From positions 1 to 64,000 of the forward strand of contig NZ_LECW02000020.1 in the NCBI RefSeq assembly GCF_001042475.2: a DNA stretch of 64,000 nucleotides, in the 5' to 3' direction. The notes under the pieces were generated by a model. That model had not been told where the DNA came from and did no database searches. It was given only the letters and a program-made list of their open reading frames with translations. How positions within the stretch are numbered: the first letter of the stretch is position 1; each line of letters begins with the position of its first letter. Below are positions 6,802 through 15,171 of this stretch, one piece after another. This stretch comes from Bacillus glycinifermentans. Its GTDB lineage: Bacteria; Bacillota; Bacilli; Bacillales; Bacillaceae. The translations under genes were made by a program, and so were the position numbers.

Positions 6802-8763
6802 ATGAAAAGATTTATAAAGGAAAGAGGGCTTGCCTTTTTTCTGATAGCCGTTGTATTGCTATGGCTAAAAACGTATGCTGCTTATGTAATTGAATTTAAT
6901 TTAGGAATAACCAACATAGTACAAAAGATTTTGCTTTTTGTGAATCCGATTAGCTCAAGCTTGTTCTTTCTTGGATTTGGACTTCTGTTCAAGAAAAAAT
7001 TACAGCAGACAGCCATAATAGTGATTCATTTTTTAATGTCTTTTTTACTTTACGCAAACATCGTATACTACAGATTTTTCAGCGACTTTATCACGCTGCC
7101 TACGATCATGCAGGCAAGAACAAACGGCGGACAGCTCGGGGACAGTATTTTCTCATTAATGCATCCTCTCGATGTCTTTTATTTTATCGATACGATCATA
7201 TTGATCGCATTGGCCGTTTTTTATAACAGACCGTCTGAAAAAACGACAAAGCGTCCGTTTAAAATCGTAATGGGTGCAAGCATCCTGGTCTTTCTCGCCA
7301 ATCTTGCAGTTGCGGAGATGGACCGTCCGGAGCTTCTCACCCGCTCATTTGACCGGAACTACCTTGTGAAGTATTTGGGCACATACAACTTCACAATCTA
7401 CGATGCAGTCCAAAACGTCAAGTCTAACAGCCAGCGCGCCTTTGCAAAATCAAGCGATGTCACAGACGTCGAAAACTATATCAAAGCCAATTATGATAAG
7501 CCGGATCCTAAGTATTTCGGAAAAGCGAAAGGCATGAACGTCGTCTATATTTCGATGGAATCGCTGCAGAATTTTATTATCGACTATAAGGTTGACGGCA
7601 AAGAAGTTACGCCGTTCTTAAACTCGCTGGCACACGATAATGAAACGTTTTATTTTGATAACTTTTTCCACCAAACTGGACAAGGTAAAACATCAGACGC
7701 CGAATTTATGATGGACAACTCGCTGTATCCTTTATCACAAGGTTCGGTATTCATCAATAAAGCGCAAAACACGCTTCAGTCGGCACCGGCGATTTTGAAA
7801 TCCCAAGGCTATACATCCGCGGCTTTCCACGGCAACTACAAAACGTTCTGGAACCGCAATGAAATGTACAAAGCCATCGGATATGACAAATTTTTCGACG
7901 CGACGTATTACGATATGAGCGAAGAGAATACGAAAAACTACGGCATGAAGGATATACCGTTCTTCAAAGAATCCATGCCGCTGTTAAATAGCCTGAAACA
8001 GCCGTTCTATACGAAGTTCATCACGCTGTCAAACCATTTCCCGTTCGAAATGGATGAAGGCGATACAGACTTCCCGGCCGGAAGCACAGGCGACAACGTC
8101 GTTGACCAGTATTTTCAATCGGCTCATTACATGGATCAGGCGCTCGAACAGTTTTTCAACGATCTGAAAAAATCAGGACTGTATGACAATACGATTGTCG
8201 TCATGTACGGCGACCACTACGGCATTTCTGAAAACCACAATAAAGCAATGTCCAAAGTATTGGGCAAAGATATTACACCGTATGAGAATGCTCAATTACA
8301 GCGGGTTCCGCTGTTCATTCATGCTCCGGGTGTCAAAGGCGTAAAATCCCACAAATACGGCGGTGAAGTCGATGTGGAACCTACCCTGCTTCACTTGATG
8401 GGCGTGGATACGAAGGATTACCTGATGAGCGGTTCTGACCTTCTGTCTCCTGAACACCGCGAAGTGATTCCGTTCAGAAACGGTGACTTCATTTCACCGA
8501 AGTACACGAAAACGAACGGAAACTACTACGATACGAAAACAGGAGAGCCCCTCAGCGAAAAAGACGTCGATCCGAACATCGATGAATCGGTCAAAAAAGA
8601 GCTTGAAATGTCGGACAAAATCGTCGACGGAGATTTGCTGCGGTTCTATAAACCGAAAGGATTCAAGGCAATCGATCCGAACGACTACGACTACACCAAC
8701 CATAATCCGAAAAGCTCCGAATCCGACGCATCTAAAGCAACAACATCGGAGTCCGGACAATAA
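6802..8763 (+). CDS. ltaS: Lipoteichoic acid synthase
   Basis: 653 residues. Five membrane spans (about residues 10-170) are followed by an extracellular sulfatase-fold domain. Thr297 in GKTSDAE is the nucleophile; metal-binding segments include YISMES and MYGDHYG. The enzyme polymerises glycerol phosphate from phosphatidylglycerol onto a glycolipid anchor on the outer membrane face. A signal-peptidase-like site (AFA-K near 215) may release the catalytic domain. AAAGGAG lies 7 bases before the ATG. The position matches B. subtilis yflE (ltaS). The acidic C-terminal tail (about 625-653) is low complexity. Confidence 0.95.
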   Translation: MKRFIKERGLAFFLIAVVLLWLKTYAAYVIEFNLGITNIVQKILLFVNPISSSLFFLGFGLLFKKKLQQTAIIVIHFLMSFLLYANIVYYRFFSDFITLPTIMQARTNGGQLGDSIFSLMHPLDVFYFIDTIILIALAVFYNRPSEKTTKRPFKIVMGASILVFLANLAVAEMDRPELLTRSFDRNYLVKYLGTYNFTIYDAVQNVKSNSQRAFAKSSDVTDVENYIKANYDKPDPKYFGKAKGMNVVYISMESLQNFIIDYKVDGKEVTPFLNSLAHDNETFYFDNFFHQTGQGKTSDAEFMMDNSLYPLSQGSVFINKAQNTLQSAPAILKSQGYTSAAFHGNYKTFWNRNEMYKAIGYDKFFDATYYDMSEENTKNYGMKDIPFFKESMPLLNSLKQPFYTKFITLSNHFPFEMDEGDTDFPAGSTGDNVVDQYFQSAHYMDQALEQFFNDLKKSGLYDNTIVVMYGDHYGISENHNKAMSKVLGKDITPYENAQLQRVPLFIHAPGVKGVKSHKYGGEVDVEPTLLHLMGVDTKDYLMSGSDLLSPEHREVIPFRNGDFISPKYTKTNGNYYDTKTGEPLSEKDVDPNIDESVKKELEMSDKIVDGDLLRFYKPKGFKAIDPNDYDYTNHNPKSSESDASKATTSESGQ

Positions 8764-8770
8764 TCAAAAA

Positions 8771-8806
8771 CGCCTGCTTCCTTAAGACGGAAGGCAGGTG
8801 TTTTTT
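8771..8806 (+). terminator. Terminator of ltaS
   Basis: CGCCTGCTTCC pairs with GGAAGGCAGGTG, followed by TTTTTT; it begins a few bases after the ltaS stop. Confidence 0.9.
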
Positions 8807-8891
8807 CACCGTCAAGCCGCGCTGTTCCTTTTTCGGGAACAGATATGGTAAGCTTGATGTAGAATATAAAAAAAGAAAGCGGGAATGAACT

Positions 8892-9644
8892 GTGATTGTA
8901 ACGAATGACCAAGAGCTTGAAGGGCTCAAAAAAATCGGCAGAATCGTCGCTTTGGCGAGGGAAGAAATGAAGGCAAAAGCCGAGCCCGGCATGAGTACAA
9001 AAGAGCTCGATCTGATCGGAAAACGGGTGCTTGAAGCCCACGGAGCCGCGTCAGCTCCGGAGAAAGAATACGATTTCCCGGGAACGACGTGCATCAGCGT
9101 CAATGATGAAGTGGCCCACGGCATTCCGAGCACTTCTACGATTTTAAAAGAAGGAGATTTGATCAATATCGACATTTCGGCTGAATTCGGCGGCTACTAT
9201 TCAGACACCGGAATTTCATTCGTATTGGGCAATGGCGATGAAACGCTGCACAAGCTGTGCCAATGCGCGGAAAGCGCTTTTCAAAAAGGTCTTGAGCAGG
9301 CGCGGGCCGGAAAAAAACAAAACCAAATCGGCAGAGCCGTATACAATGAAGCGAAGGCACACGGATTTACCGTCATTAAAAACCTGACCGGCCACGGGAT
9401 CGGAAAAAAGCTTCACGAAGCGCCGAATCACATTCTAAACTACTATGATCCGTTTGACAGCGCGCTCTTTAAAAACGGAACCGTCATCGCGCTGGAACCG
9501 TTTGTTTCGACAAAAGCAGAGCATACTGTAGAAGGAGGCGACGGCTGGACGTTCAAAACGCCTGACGGAAGCCTGGTGGCGCAGATCGAGCATACGATCG
9601 TGATTACGAAAGACTCACCCGTCATTTTAACAAAACTGGATTAA
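8892..9644 (+). CDS. mapB: Methionine aminopeptidase type I
   Basis: 250 residues of pita-bread fold. Metal ligands fall in NIDISAEFGGYYSDTG (two Asp), GHGIGKKLHEAPN (His), ALEPF (Glu) and QIEHT (Glu). It removes the initiator Met from nascent proteins after deformylation. It corresponds to B. subtilis YflG/MapB, the second copy beside the essential ribosomal-cluster map. The start is a GTG at 8892 with a modest purine-rich site (AAAGCGGGA). Monocistronic, with a terminator right behind. Confidence 0.93.
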   Translation: MIVTNDQELEGLKKIGRIVALAREEMKAKAEPGMSTKELDLIGKRVLEAHGAASAPEKEYDFPGTTCISVNDEVAHGIPSTSTILKEGDLINIDISAEFGGYYSDTGISFVLGNGDETLHKLCQCAESAFQKGLEQARAGKKQNQIGRAVYNEAKAHGFTVIKNLTGHGIGKKLHEAPNHILNYYDPFDSALFKNGTVIALEPFVSTKAEHTVEGGDGWTFKTPDGSLVAQIEHTIVITKDSPVILTKLD

Positions 9645-9657
9645 TCGATAAGCTTAC

Positions 9658-9686
9658 ACCCGGACTTCCGTGAAAGTCCGGGTTTT
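9658..9686 (+). terminator. Terminator of mapB
   Basis: ACCCGGACT (9658-9666) pairs with AGTCCGGGT (9675-9683), followed by TTTTATG. Confidence 0.8.
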
Positions 9687-9731
9687 ATGTTACAATAAAA
9701 AGCAGCATGGCCGAAAGGAGCTCTTTTATTT

Positions 9732-9887
9732 ATGTTGTTTGCCATCATCGGACTGATTTTTTTCATCGAAAGCGTAATATTAACCGTCTATGCCCATAAA
9801 AAAAAGAACGGTTTTTTGAAATACATCGGAATCGTTCTCAGCATTTTGATTCTTACGATGGTCATCACCAGTCTGATCCATCATTAA
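9732..9887 (+). CDS. yflI: Small membrane protein YflI
   Basis: 51 residues with two hydrophobic helices (about 2-19 and 31-47) joined by a basic turn, AHKKKNG. AAAGGAG lies ahead of the ATG at 9732. Size and place between mapB and yflJ fit B. subtilis YflI, a protein of unknown role. The positive loop predicts a hairpin with both ends outside; that is topology inference only. Confidence 0.75.
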   Translation: MLFAIIGLIFFIESVILTVYAHKKKNGFLKYIGIVLSILILTMVITSLIHH

Positions 9888-10016
9888 CCTTTCGAATCAG
9901 TCCTTTAGACTAATTCGAAGGAATCAGTTTTTAAAAATTTCGTTATGCCCCTTTTCAAAGGTTTTGGATGGATGTTAGAATGCCAATTAACCCATGATGG
10001 AAAGGAGTTTTCTGAC

Positions 10017-10148
10017 ATGCATTACGGAAGCAAAGGCTGGTATGTTCAAGAATTGAAAAAGCTGGGGATGACGACGTATGAAGGAAGAAAGCTTCAAAGC
10101 TACAAAACGCACTTTTTAGCGAATCTGCTTGACACCGTTAAAAAATAA
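10017..10148 (+). CDS. yflJ: Small conserved protein YflJ (DUF2639)
   Basis: 43 residues, MHYGSKGWYVQELKKLG onward, nearly identical to B. subtilis YflJ as recalled. AAAGGAG lies 9 bases before the ATG. The protein is soluble and basic with no known function; relatives occur widely in Bacillus. An in-frame ATG at 9945 would add 24 residues but has no ribosome-binding site and no family match. Confidence 0.85.
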   Translation: MHYGSKGWYVQELKKLGMTTYEGRKLQSYKTHFLANLLDTVKK

Positions 10149-10155
10149 TCATGAT

Positions 10156-10186
10156 GCCGCACCGTTTTTCCGGTGCGGCTTTTTTT
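10156..10186. terminator. Terminator of yflJ (converging with yflK)
   Basis: GCCGCACCG / CGGTGCGGC around a TTTTTC loop, then TTTTTTT on the plus strand. yflK ends inside the T run from the other side, so the stem may also serve that gene. Confidence 0.85.
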
Positions 10187-10835
10187 ATGCACTCAGCTGC
10201 TTTATAAATGCCGCCCTCCAGCTTTCTGACAAAGCCTCGACCTCTAGGATCTTCCGAATGGCAGGCTGATTATTCCGGTCATGGTACATCAAACGGTTTG
10301 CATATGCGACAGTGATTTCGTGCGCGTCGCGGGAGACGAAGTGCAGCCGCGAATCGGGTGCAACGATCCCTTCCTCCAGCACCCTGAAATAAAAGCCGCT
10401 GTAGCCGGTGTCCCTTACTTTCAGCACCATATCTTTGACATTCAGCTTTTTGGCGAGCTTAAAACAAGGCTGCCGCGGCTGGCTCACCTGCACCAGCGCT
10501 TCACCGAGCTTGAAAATGTCACCGATGCATACGTCTTGTTCAATTAATCCTTTGACAGACAAATTTTCGCCGAATGCCGCCTGAGGAAGCTTTTTGTCAA
10601 GCGCGTTCTCCCAATACGGATAATGGTCCGCCGGATAGACGCACACCGCCTTATCCGCGCCGCCGTGATGGACGAGATCGGCCTGCTTGTCGCCGTCAAA
10701 ATTCGTCCTGCTCAAATATACGGGAGAGCCGGCGGGACGTTTAAAAATCGCCGTCTCCACTTTCTTCCCTTCAAATTCGCATACTTCCGGTGATCCTACA
10801 TAAATTGACGAAATCTCATACTCTTTTTGATCCAA
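10185..10835 (-). CDS. yflK: MOSC domain protein YflK
   Basis: 216 residues. The MOSC core runs about 30-160, with FGENLSVKGL, the cysteine segment QPRQPCFKLA and the basic patch DTGYSGFYFRV. MOSC domains handle molybdenum-cofactor sulfur; YiiM/YuaD-type stand-alone members reduce N-hydroxylated compounds. Here the C-terminus has the 3-alpha extension of that subgroup. The start codon is TTG (10833-10835) preceded by GAAGGGCGTGAG. It faces yflJ and is divergent from acyP, as in B. subtilis. Confidence 0.85.
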   Translation of the reverse strand: MDQKEYEISSIYVGSPEVCEFEGKKVETAIFKRPAGSPVYLSRTNFDGDKQADLVHHGGADKAVCVYPADHYPYWENALDKKLPQAAFGENLSVKGLIEQDVCIGDIFKLGEALVQVSQPRQPCFKLAKKLNVKDMVLKVRDTGYSGFYFRVLEEGIVAPDSRLHFVSRDAHEITVAYANRLMYHDRNNQPAIRKILEVEALSESWRAAFIKQLSA

Positions 10836-10947
10836 ATTCTCACGCCCTTCCTATATTTTCATATTGTAGCGGTTCGCATTCTTCATGTCCATCCCGTGAT
10901 CGAAAAACGGGAAATATGGTAGCATAGAAGAAAAGGGGTGTTCTAAG

Positions 10948-11220
10948 GTGCTTCAATATCGGATCATTGTTGACGGACGCGTCCAAGGCGTCGGCTTCCG
11001 TTACTTCGTACAAATGGAGGCGGATAAACAGAAACTGACCGGTTGGGTCAAAAACCGCGATAACGGCACTGTGGAGATCCGTGCCGAAGGGCCTGAAGAA
11101 AGCCTGAAACAGTTTCTGAAAGCCGTCCAAAAAGGAAGTCCGTTTTCACGCGTCACAAACGTCACATTCGAGGAAACAAAACAGCTTGACGGATACCAAA
11201 AGTTTAACATCTCTTATTAA
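10948..11220 (+). CDS. acyP: Acylphosphatase
   Basis: 90 residues of ferredoxin-like fold. The catalytic Arg18 lies in VQGVGFRYF and Asn36 in VKNRDNG. It hydrolyses carboxyl-phosphate bonds such as those of acyl phosphates. It equals B. subtilis YflL. The start is a GTG at 10948 with AAGGGG upstream. Monocistronic with its own terminator. Confidence 0.93.
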   Translation: MLQYRIIVDGRVQGVGFRYFVQMEADKQKLTGWVKNRDNGTVEIRAEGPEESLKQFLKAVQKGSPFSRVTNVTFEETKQLDGYQKFNISY

Positions 11221-11245
11221 AAGCCGCCGTTTCGGCGGTTTTTTT
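11221..11245 (+). terminator. Terminator of acyP
   Basis: CCGCCG TTT CGGCGG followed by seven T. Confidence 0.9.
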
Positions 11246-11253
11246 CGTGTCTC

Positions 11254-11282
11254 TTGACTTCTTCGGGCAAATACTTTAGTAT
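11254..11282 (+). promoter_or_regulatory. Promoter of the sdpR/sdpI-like operon
   Basis: TTGACT (11254-11259), 17-base spacer, TAGTAT (11277-11282). The -10 runs into the operator palindrome. Confidence 0.75.
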
Positions 11283-11309
11283 TTAGTTAAATAATTAAAT
11301 ATCTAAATA
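11280..11309 (+). promoter_or_regulatory. Candidate operator of the ArsR-type repressor
   Basis: TATTTAG and CTAAATA form inverted arms at the two ends, with an AT-only core between them. It covers the start region and suits autorepression as described for SdpR. Confidence 0.6.
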
Positions 11310-11324
11310 CCAAGGGTGTCAAAC

Positions 11325-11609
11325 ATGAATCAAACCTTTAAAGCTTTGGCAGATCCGACCAGGAGAAAAATATTGAATCTGCTGAAAGAACGGGACATGA
11401 CTGCCGGTGAAATCGCCGGCCATTTTCAAATGTCAAAGCCGAGTATCTCCCAGCATCTAAAAATCTTAAAACAGGCCGAATTAATTCAGGATGAAAAAAA
11501 AGGGCAATTCATCATTTACTCGCTGAATACGACGATGTTTCAAGATATTATCAGCTGGGCTTTCAGCTTTACTGAACAAAACGGAAAAGACGAAGGGGAT
11601 GCAAAATGA
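11325..11609 (+). CDS. ArsR-family repressor, SdpR-like
   Basis: 94 residues from the ATG at 11325 (an upstream in-frame GTG at 11316 overlaps the AAGGG ribosome site). Winged helix: ALADPTRRKILNLL, then MTAGEIAGHFQMSKPSISQH as the recognition helix region. It lacks the metal-binding cysteines of ArsR/SmtB and resembles SdpR. SdpR represses sdpRI until membrane-bound SdpI captures it in the presence of the SdpC toxin. Its stop overlaps the start of the SdpI-like gene (ATGA). Confidence 0.85.
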   Translation: MNQTFKALADPTRRKILNLLKERDMTAGEIAGHFQMSKPSISQHLKILKQAELIQDEKKGQFIIYSLNTTMFQDIISWAFSFTEQNGKDEGDAK

Positions 11610-12244
11610 AGAAGCACATATTTCCGCTATCTATAATAATCATCAATCTGTTGGTTTGGGTATTCGCGTACCCGCACATGTCCGATCAGGTCCCGATCCA
11701 TTGGTCATCCTCAGGCGAAGTCGACCGCTATGCCTCAAAAATGGAAGCGATGCTGACTGCGATGGGACTGATTATCGTTGTGTACGCCTTGATGGCCGTC
11801 ACGCCAAAAATCGACCCCCGCAAGAAAAACTACCGCCTGTTTTCAAAAACGTATGATATTCTCGTCAATGCGATGATGGTGATCTTTTCTTTGATCAATT
11901 TATTGATGGTGCTGTCCGGACTCGGATACGATCTGCCGACGCGGAGCATCGCCCCGGTCCTTGTAGGGGCTCTTCTGATCGTAATCGGCAATTACCTTCC
12001 TCGGGTCCGTCCCAATTTCTTTATGGGCATTAAAAACCCTTGGACATTGAGCAGTGATGAGATTTGGAAAAAAACCCACAGATTCGGGGCGAAAGTATTT
12101 ACGGTCGCAGGAATCTTCATCATAGCGGACGGCTTGTTTGCCATCGGTCCAAGTGTGATTCTGCCGATTATTTTGATTACCGTTTTTGCGCCGTATGTCT
12201 ACTCGTACATGTTATTCCGAAAAGAAAACGGCATGAACAGATAA
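11606..12244 (+). CDS. SdpI-like immunity / sensor membrane protein
   Basis: 212 residues, six predicted membrane spans. The N-terminal DUF1648 segment (HMSDQVPIHWSSSGEVDRYAS) precedes an SdpI domain with MGIKNPWTLSSDEIW. B. subtilis SdpI protects the cell from SdpC and sequesters SdpR. No sdpABC toxin genes are seen nearby, so this is an orphan pair, comparable with the YfhL type. Translationally coupled to the repressor. Membrane location and family are well supported; which toxin it resists is unknown. Confidence 0.85.
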   Translation: MKKHIFPLSIIIINLLVWVFAYPHMSDQVPIHWSSSGEVDRYASKMEAMLTAMGLIIVVYALMAVTPKIDPRKKNYRLFSKTYDILVNAMMVIFSLINLLMVLSGLGYDLPTRSIAPVLVGALLIVIGNYLPRVRPNFFMGIKNPWTLSSDEIWKKTHRFGAKVFTVAGIFIIADGLFAIGPSVILPIILITVFAPYVYSYMLFRKENGMNR

Positions 12245-12266
12245 GGCTGGTTTTAACCGGCCTTTT

Positions 12267-12839
12267 TTATTTATTTGCAAATAATCGATCGATCCGGCCC
12301 CTGTCATCGTCTAAAATCCATTCGTTCAACCGTCTGTACAGCGGCTCAAGGTCTTCTTTCTGAGCGGCGATCACGTCACATCCCCGGTCATCATACAAAT
12401 GGAAAACCATCTTCCGCGAGGCATTCAAAAAATAGATGTCAAAATCGTATCCCGGATTCGAAAAGTCTTTGGCGCATATGACGGACCGCAGTTTGCCAAA
12501 GCGGATACCGCCCTTCGTGCAGCGAAGAAGATAAAAACGGCTGTCCCCCCGGTACTGCAGCCTCTTTAAAATCGCTTTTTGCTTCATGCATGTTCATCCG
12601 TTTTTTTGGCCAAAGGTAACATCCGCGGCAATCAGCATGTTATCGGCGGCTGAAAACACCCGGTCGAATATCGCAAGGCTTCTTTCTTTCATCTGCCGAA
12701 GGTTGTCCGTTTCTCCATGATCTGCCCAAGGCTTTGCGATTTCAAAACGAATCCCGTACGGCCATCTATAGAATAACGGCGGTTTTAAGTACATCCCCAT
12801 AAAATGCCGTTCCATAAACAAGTCAATATCGTGTTTCAT
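12267..12839 (-). pseudogene. DUF3885 protein gene split by an in-frame TGA
   Basis: Two pieces in the same frame together make a DUF3885-sized protein of about 190 residues. The N half starts at the ATG 12837-12839 (AGGAG upstream) with LKPPLFYRWPYGIRFE and stops at TGA 12594-12596. The C half restarts at ATG 12585-12587 and carries the family's HLYDDRGCDVIA and WILDDDRGRIDRLF. Only the stop and two codons separate them. The simplest reading is one nonsense mutation. The C half has its own ATG but no good ribosome site. The function of DUF3885 is unknown. Confidence 0.7.
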
Positions 12840-12869
12840 AAAACAGCTCCTTTCGGGCATAAATCAGGC

Positions 12870-12894
12870 TGCCCGTTTTTTTTCGGACAGCCGT
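12870..12894 (-). terminator. Possible hairpin after the GH18 gene
   Basis: GGCTGTCCG and CGGGCAGCC flank an eight-A loop on the minus strand. The exit lacks a T run, so termination is doubtful. Confidence 0.35.
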
Positions 12895-12902
12895 TTCAAC
12901 GT

Positions 12903-13937
12903 TTATTTCATTCCTTTTTGAACCGCCTTCCAGAACGACGCTGATTCGTGTCCTAAAGAATAAACAGATACACCTGCGATTTTATACTGCTTGGCCAGGC
13001 GGCTTTTCGCTGCAATCGTTTTTTCGTCTTCATACCAGACGACATGTTTATGTTTGCTTGCGTCCTTATAAGAAAACGTCATGGAACCCGATTTTTTGTT
13101 GTAAACAGGCTTTGCCTTCAGCTTTTTTTTGAGCGCCGCAAGCTCATTCCACTGTTTTAATTTGCTGTTCGATTGATCCTTCAGATCCCAGTCGTTTCCG
13201 TAAGACGGGATGCCCATGATCACTTTATTCGCTTTGATTGTCTTCACCGCATATTGTAACGTTCCCTTGATCCAGTTCGTTCCGGCGACTGATCCCGGGC
13301 TGCCCCAAACGCCGTGTTCGTCGTATGTCATAACTTGCACATAGTCGGCATATTTGCCGATTTTTGCGTAGTCGTACGGCCAGCTCCAGTCATCATTTCG
13401 ATTATCGGCGCTTTTGGCAGGAACCGATACCATCGTTTTGATCTTGTTCTTTTTCAATACGCCTGCGACGTATTGAATGAGGCTCGAATACTTGGCCCTG
13501 TCGCCCGGTTTTACCGCTTCAAAGTCGATGTTGATTCCGGTAAACGATTCTTTTTTGGCAAGCTTGACGAGCCGATCGGCAAAATGTTTGCGCGCAGTTT
13601 TGTTTGTCATGACGCGCGACGCCAGGTTCCCATCAAAGTCTTGAATCGATTCATTATAATTGGAGATGACCGCCCACGTTTTTATTCTTTTCTTTTTTGC
13701 ATACGACAGCTGGTTTTTCGGCGTCTCTCCGATGATGTTTCCTTTTTGGTCAAACGCATACGTATCAGGCGCTATCGCGTTAAGATAGCTGTGATAACCC
13801 GTCAGCGAACGGTATGATGCCGTCTCCCCCGTCGTATAACCGAGTACGATTTTTGACCCTTTTGCTTCCGCTCCCGTATAAGTCAAAACGGACAACATCA
13901 TAGCCAGAGCGGCGCCAAGCCAAAGGTGTTTTTTCAT
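12903..13937 (-). CDS. Secreted glycoside hydrolase family 18 protein (YvbX-like)
   Basis: 344 residues. The signal peptide is about residues 1-25 (cleavage near AEA-K), followed by one GH18 barrel. The catalytic signature is GINIDFEAV, the variant seen in SleL/YaaH- and YvbX-type hydrolases acting on peptidoglycan or cortex rather than the chitinase DGIDIDWE form. Other landmarks are YVQVMTYDEHG and MGIPSYG. There are no LysM domains, unlike YaaH. AGGAG lies before the ATG. It follows nos by 15 bases and could be read through from it, although the functions look unrelated. Confidence 0.8.
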   Translation of the reverse strand: MKKHLWLGAALAMMLSVLTYTGAEAKGSKIVLGYTTGETASYRSLTGYHSYLNAIAPDTYAFDQKGNIIGETPKNQLSYAKKKRIKTWAVISNYNESIQDFDGNLASRVMTNKTARKHFADRLVKLAKKESFTGINIDFEAVKPGDRAKYSSLIQYVAGVLKKNKIKTMVSVPAKSADNRNDDWSWPYDYAKIGKYADYVQVMTYDEHGVWGSPGSVAGTNWIKGTLQYAVKTIKANKVIMGIPSYGNDWDLKDQSNSKLKQWNELAALKKKLKAKPVYNKKSGSMTFSYKDASKHKHVVWYEDEKTIAAKSRLAKQYKIAGVSVYSLGHESASFWKAVQKGMK

Positions 13938-13951
13938 TGCTGCAGTCTCCT

Positions 13952-15049
13952 TTACTTTTTGATATAAGGCTTATCCTGATAAAAATAATTCGGTTTGACG
14001 GTTTTATTCTCATAATGGCTGTGGAAAATATGGGTCGATGCCGGCGACATCGGCGGGATCAGCCACGTCCAGCTTGCCGTCAGCTCACGTCCCTCTTCTG
14101 CCTCCTGCTCCTCAAAGCGTTTAAACTGGCTCGCCGCCGTGTGGTGATCGACGATGCTGACGCCCGCCTGTTTGTACGAATGAAGCACGGCCGTGTTCAA
14201 TTCAACGAGCGCCCTGTCTTTCCACAATGAAGCATTTCGCTCAGTATCAAGGCCCATGATGTTTGCCACTTTCCCGAGCATATTATAGCGGTCTTCATCG
14301 GCTAAATTGCGCGCGCCGATCTCCGTGCCCATGTACCAGCCGTTAAACGGAGCCGCGTTATAATGAATACCCCCGATTTCAAGCTTCATATCCGCAATGA
14401 TCGGCACAGCATACCATTTCAGCCCCAGGTCTTTAAACGCTTCAATATCAGGGTGCGTAAGCGGCACCTCTTTGACGATCGACCGGGGCAGCTCATACCA
14501 GACGGGAGGCTTGCCATCGATTTGGAAAATAAGCGGAAGCACGTCAAAATGCGTTCTTTCGCCTCTCCAGCCAAGCTCCTCGCAACTCCTAGTCAAATCG
14601 ATTGAAGCCGGATCCCCGATGATGCCGTTTTCCGTCTCATAACCCGCATACCTGATCAGCTGGTGATTCCAAATCGTCACCTTTTTTTTGCCGTTTTCCT
14701 CAGGCGGAAAAATCGTAATGAACGGTTTGATTTTCCCGTCGTTCGTCGCCGATTCGATATGATGATAAAGCGCGTCGCGAACCTCCTCTTCCGTCCCCGC
14801 ATCGCGCCTGTCGATGACGGAAAGAGAGTTCCAAAACAGCCTTCCGATGCAGCGGCTGCTGTTTCTCCAGGCCATCCTTGCTCCGTGTTCCAGCTCTTCT
14901 GCCCGATGCGAATAGCTCCCCGTTCTGATGATGTCCTCCCGGATTGTATGTAAACGTTCCTTCATTTCTTCGGCTGATTTAGACAATTCTTTATAGCATT
15001 GTTCAATGAAGTTCTTTGCTTCCATCCAAAGCGCTTCGCGATTTTCCAA
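13952..15049 (-). CDS. nos: Nitric oxide synthase oxygenase
   Basis: 365 residues, equal to bacterial NOS oxygenase domains with no fused reductase. The heme-thiolate Cys67 lies in [10 protein letters not shown]; the substrate Glu is in the [11 protein letters not shown] region. It makes NO from L-arginine with electrons from flavodoxin-type partners and is linked in bacilli to oxidative-stress protection. The start is a TTG (15047-15049) with GGAAGGAGAGG upstream. Equivalent to B. subtilis YflM, in its usual neighbourhood. Confidence 0.95.
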   Translation of the reverse strand: MENREALWMEAKNFIEQCYKELSKSAEEMKERLHTIREDIIRTGSYSHRAEELEHGARMAWRNSSRCIGRLFWNSLSVIDRRDAGTEEEVRDALYHHIESATNDGKIKPFITIFPPEENGKKKVTIWNHQLIRYAGYETENGIIGDPASIDLTRSCEELGWRGERTHFDVLPLIFQIDGKPPVWYELPRSIVKEVPLTHPDIEAFKDLGLKWYAVPIIADMKLEIGGIHYNAAPFNGWYMGTEIGARNLADEDRYNMLGKVANIMGLDTERNASLWKDRALVELNTAVLHSYKQAGVSIVDHHTAASQFKRFEEQEAEEGRELTASWTWLIPPMSPASTHIFHSHYENKTVKPNYFYQDKPYIKK

Positions 15050-15136
15050 ATGATTCCTCTCCTTCCTGCTCCCAATTGATTCTTATTGTATCGGTTTCCG
15101 TTGAGGTTTAAAACCTTTCTTTCTGAAATAAATGTT

Positions 15137-15167
15137 AAAAAGCATCCGCCTTCAAGACGGATGCTTA
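15137..15167 (-). terminator. Terminator of the M14 carboxypeptidase gene
   Basis: AAGCATCCG and CGGATGCTT form a nine-pair stem, followed by TTTAACATTT on the minus strand. Confidence 0.8.
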
Positions 15168-15171
15168 CCCT

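Noticed and set aside
12585-12596. Selenocysteine decoding of the TGA in the DUF3885 gene
   Set aside because: No SECIS-like hairpin is evident behind the TGA, and the family has no selenoprotein members that I know of; a nonsense change is simpler.
13314-13817. 167-codon frame opposite the GH18 gene
   Set aside because: Antisense shadow of a well-supported secreted hydrolase.
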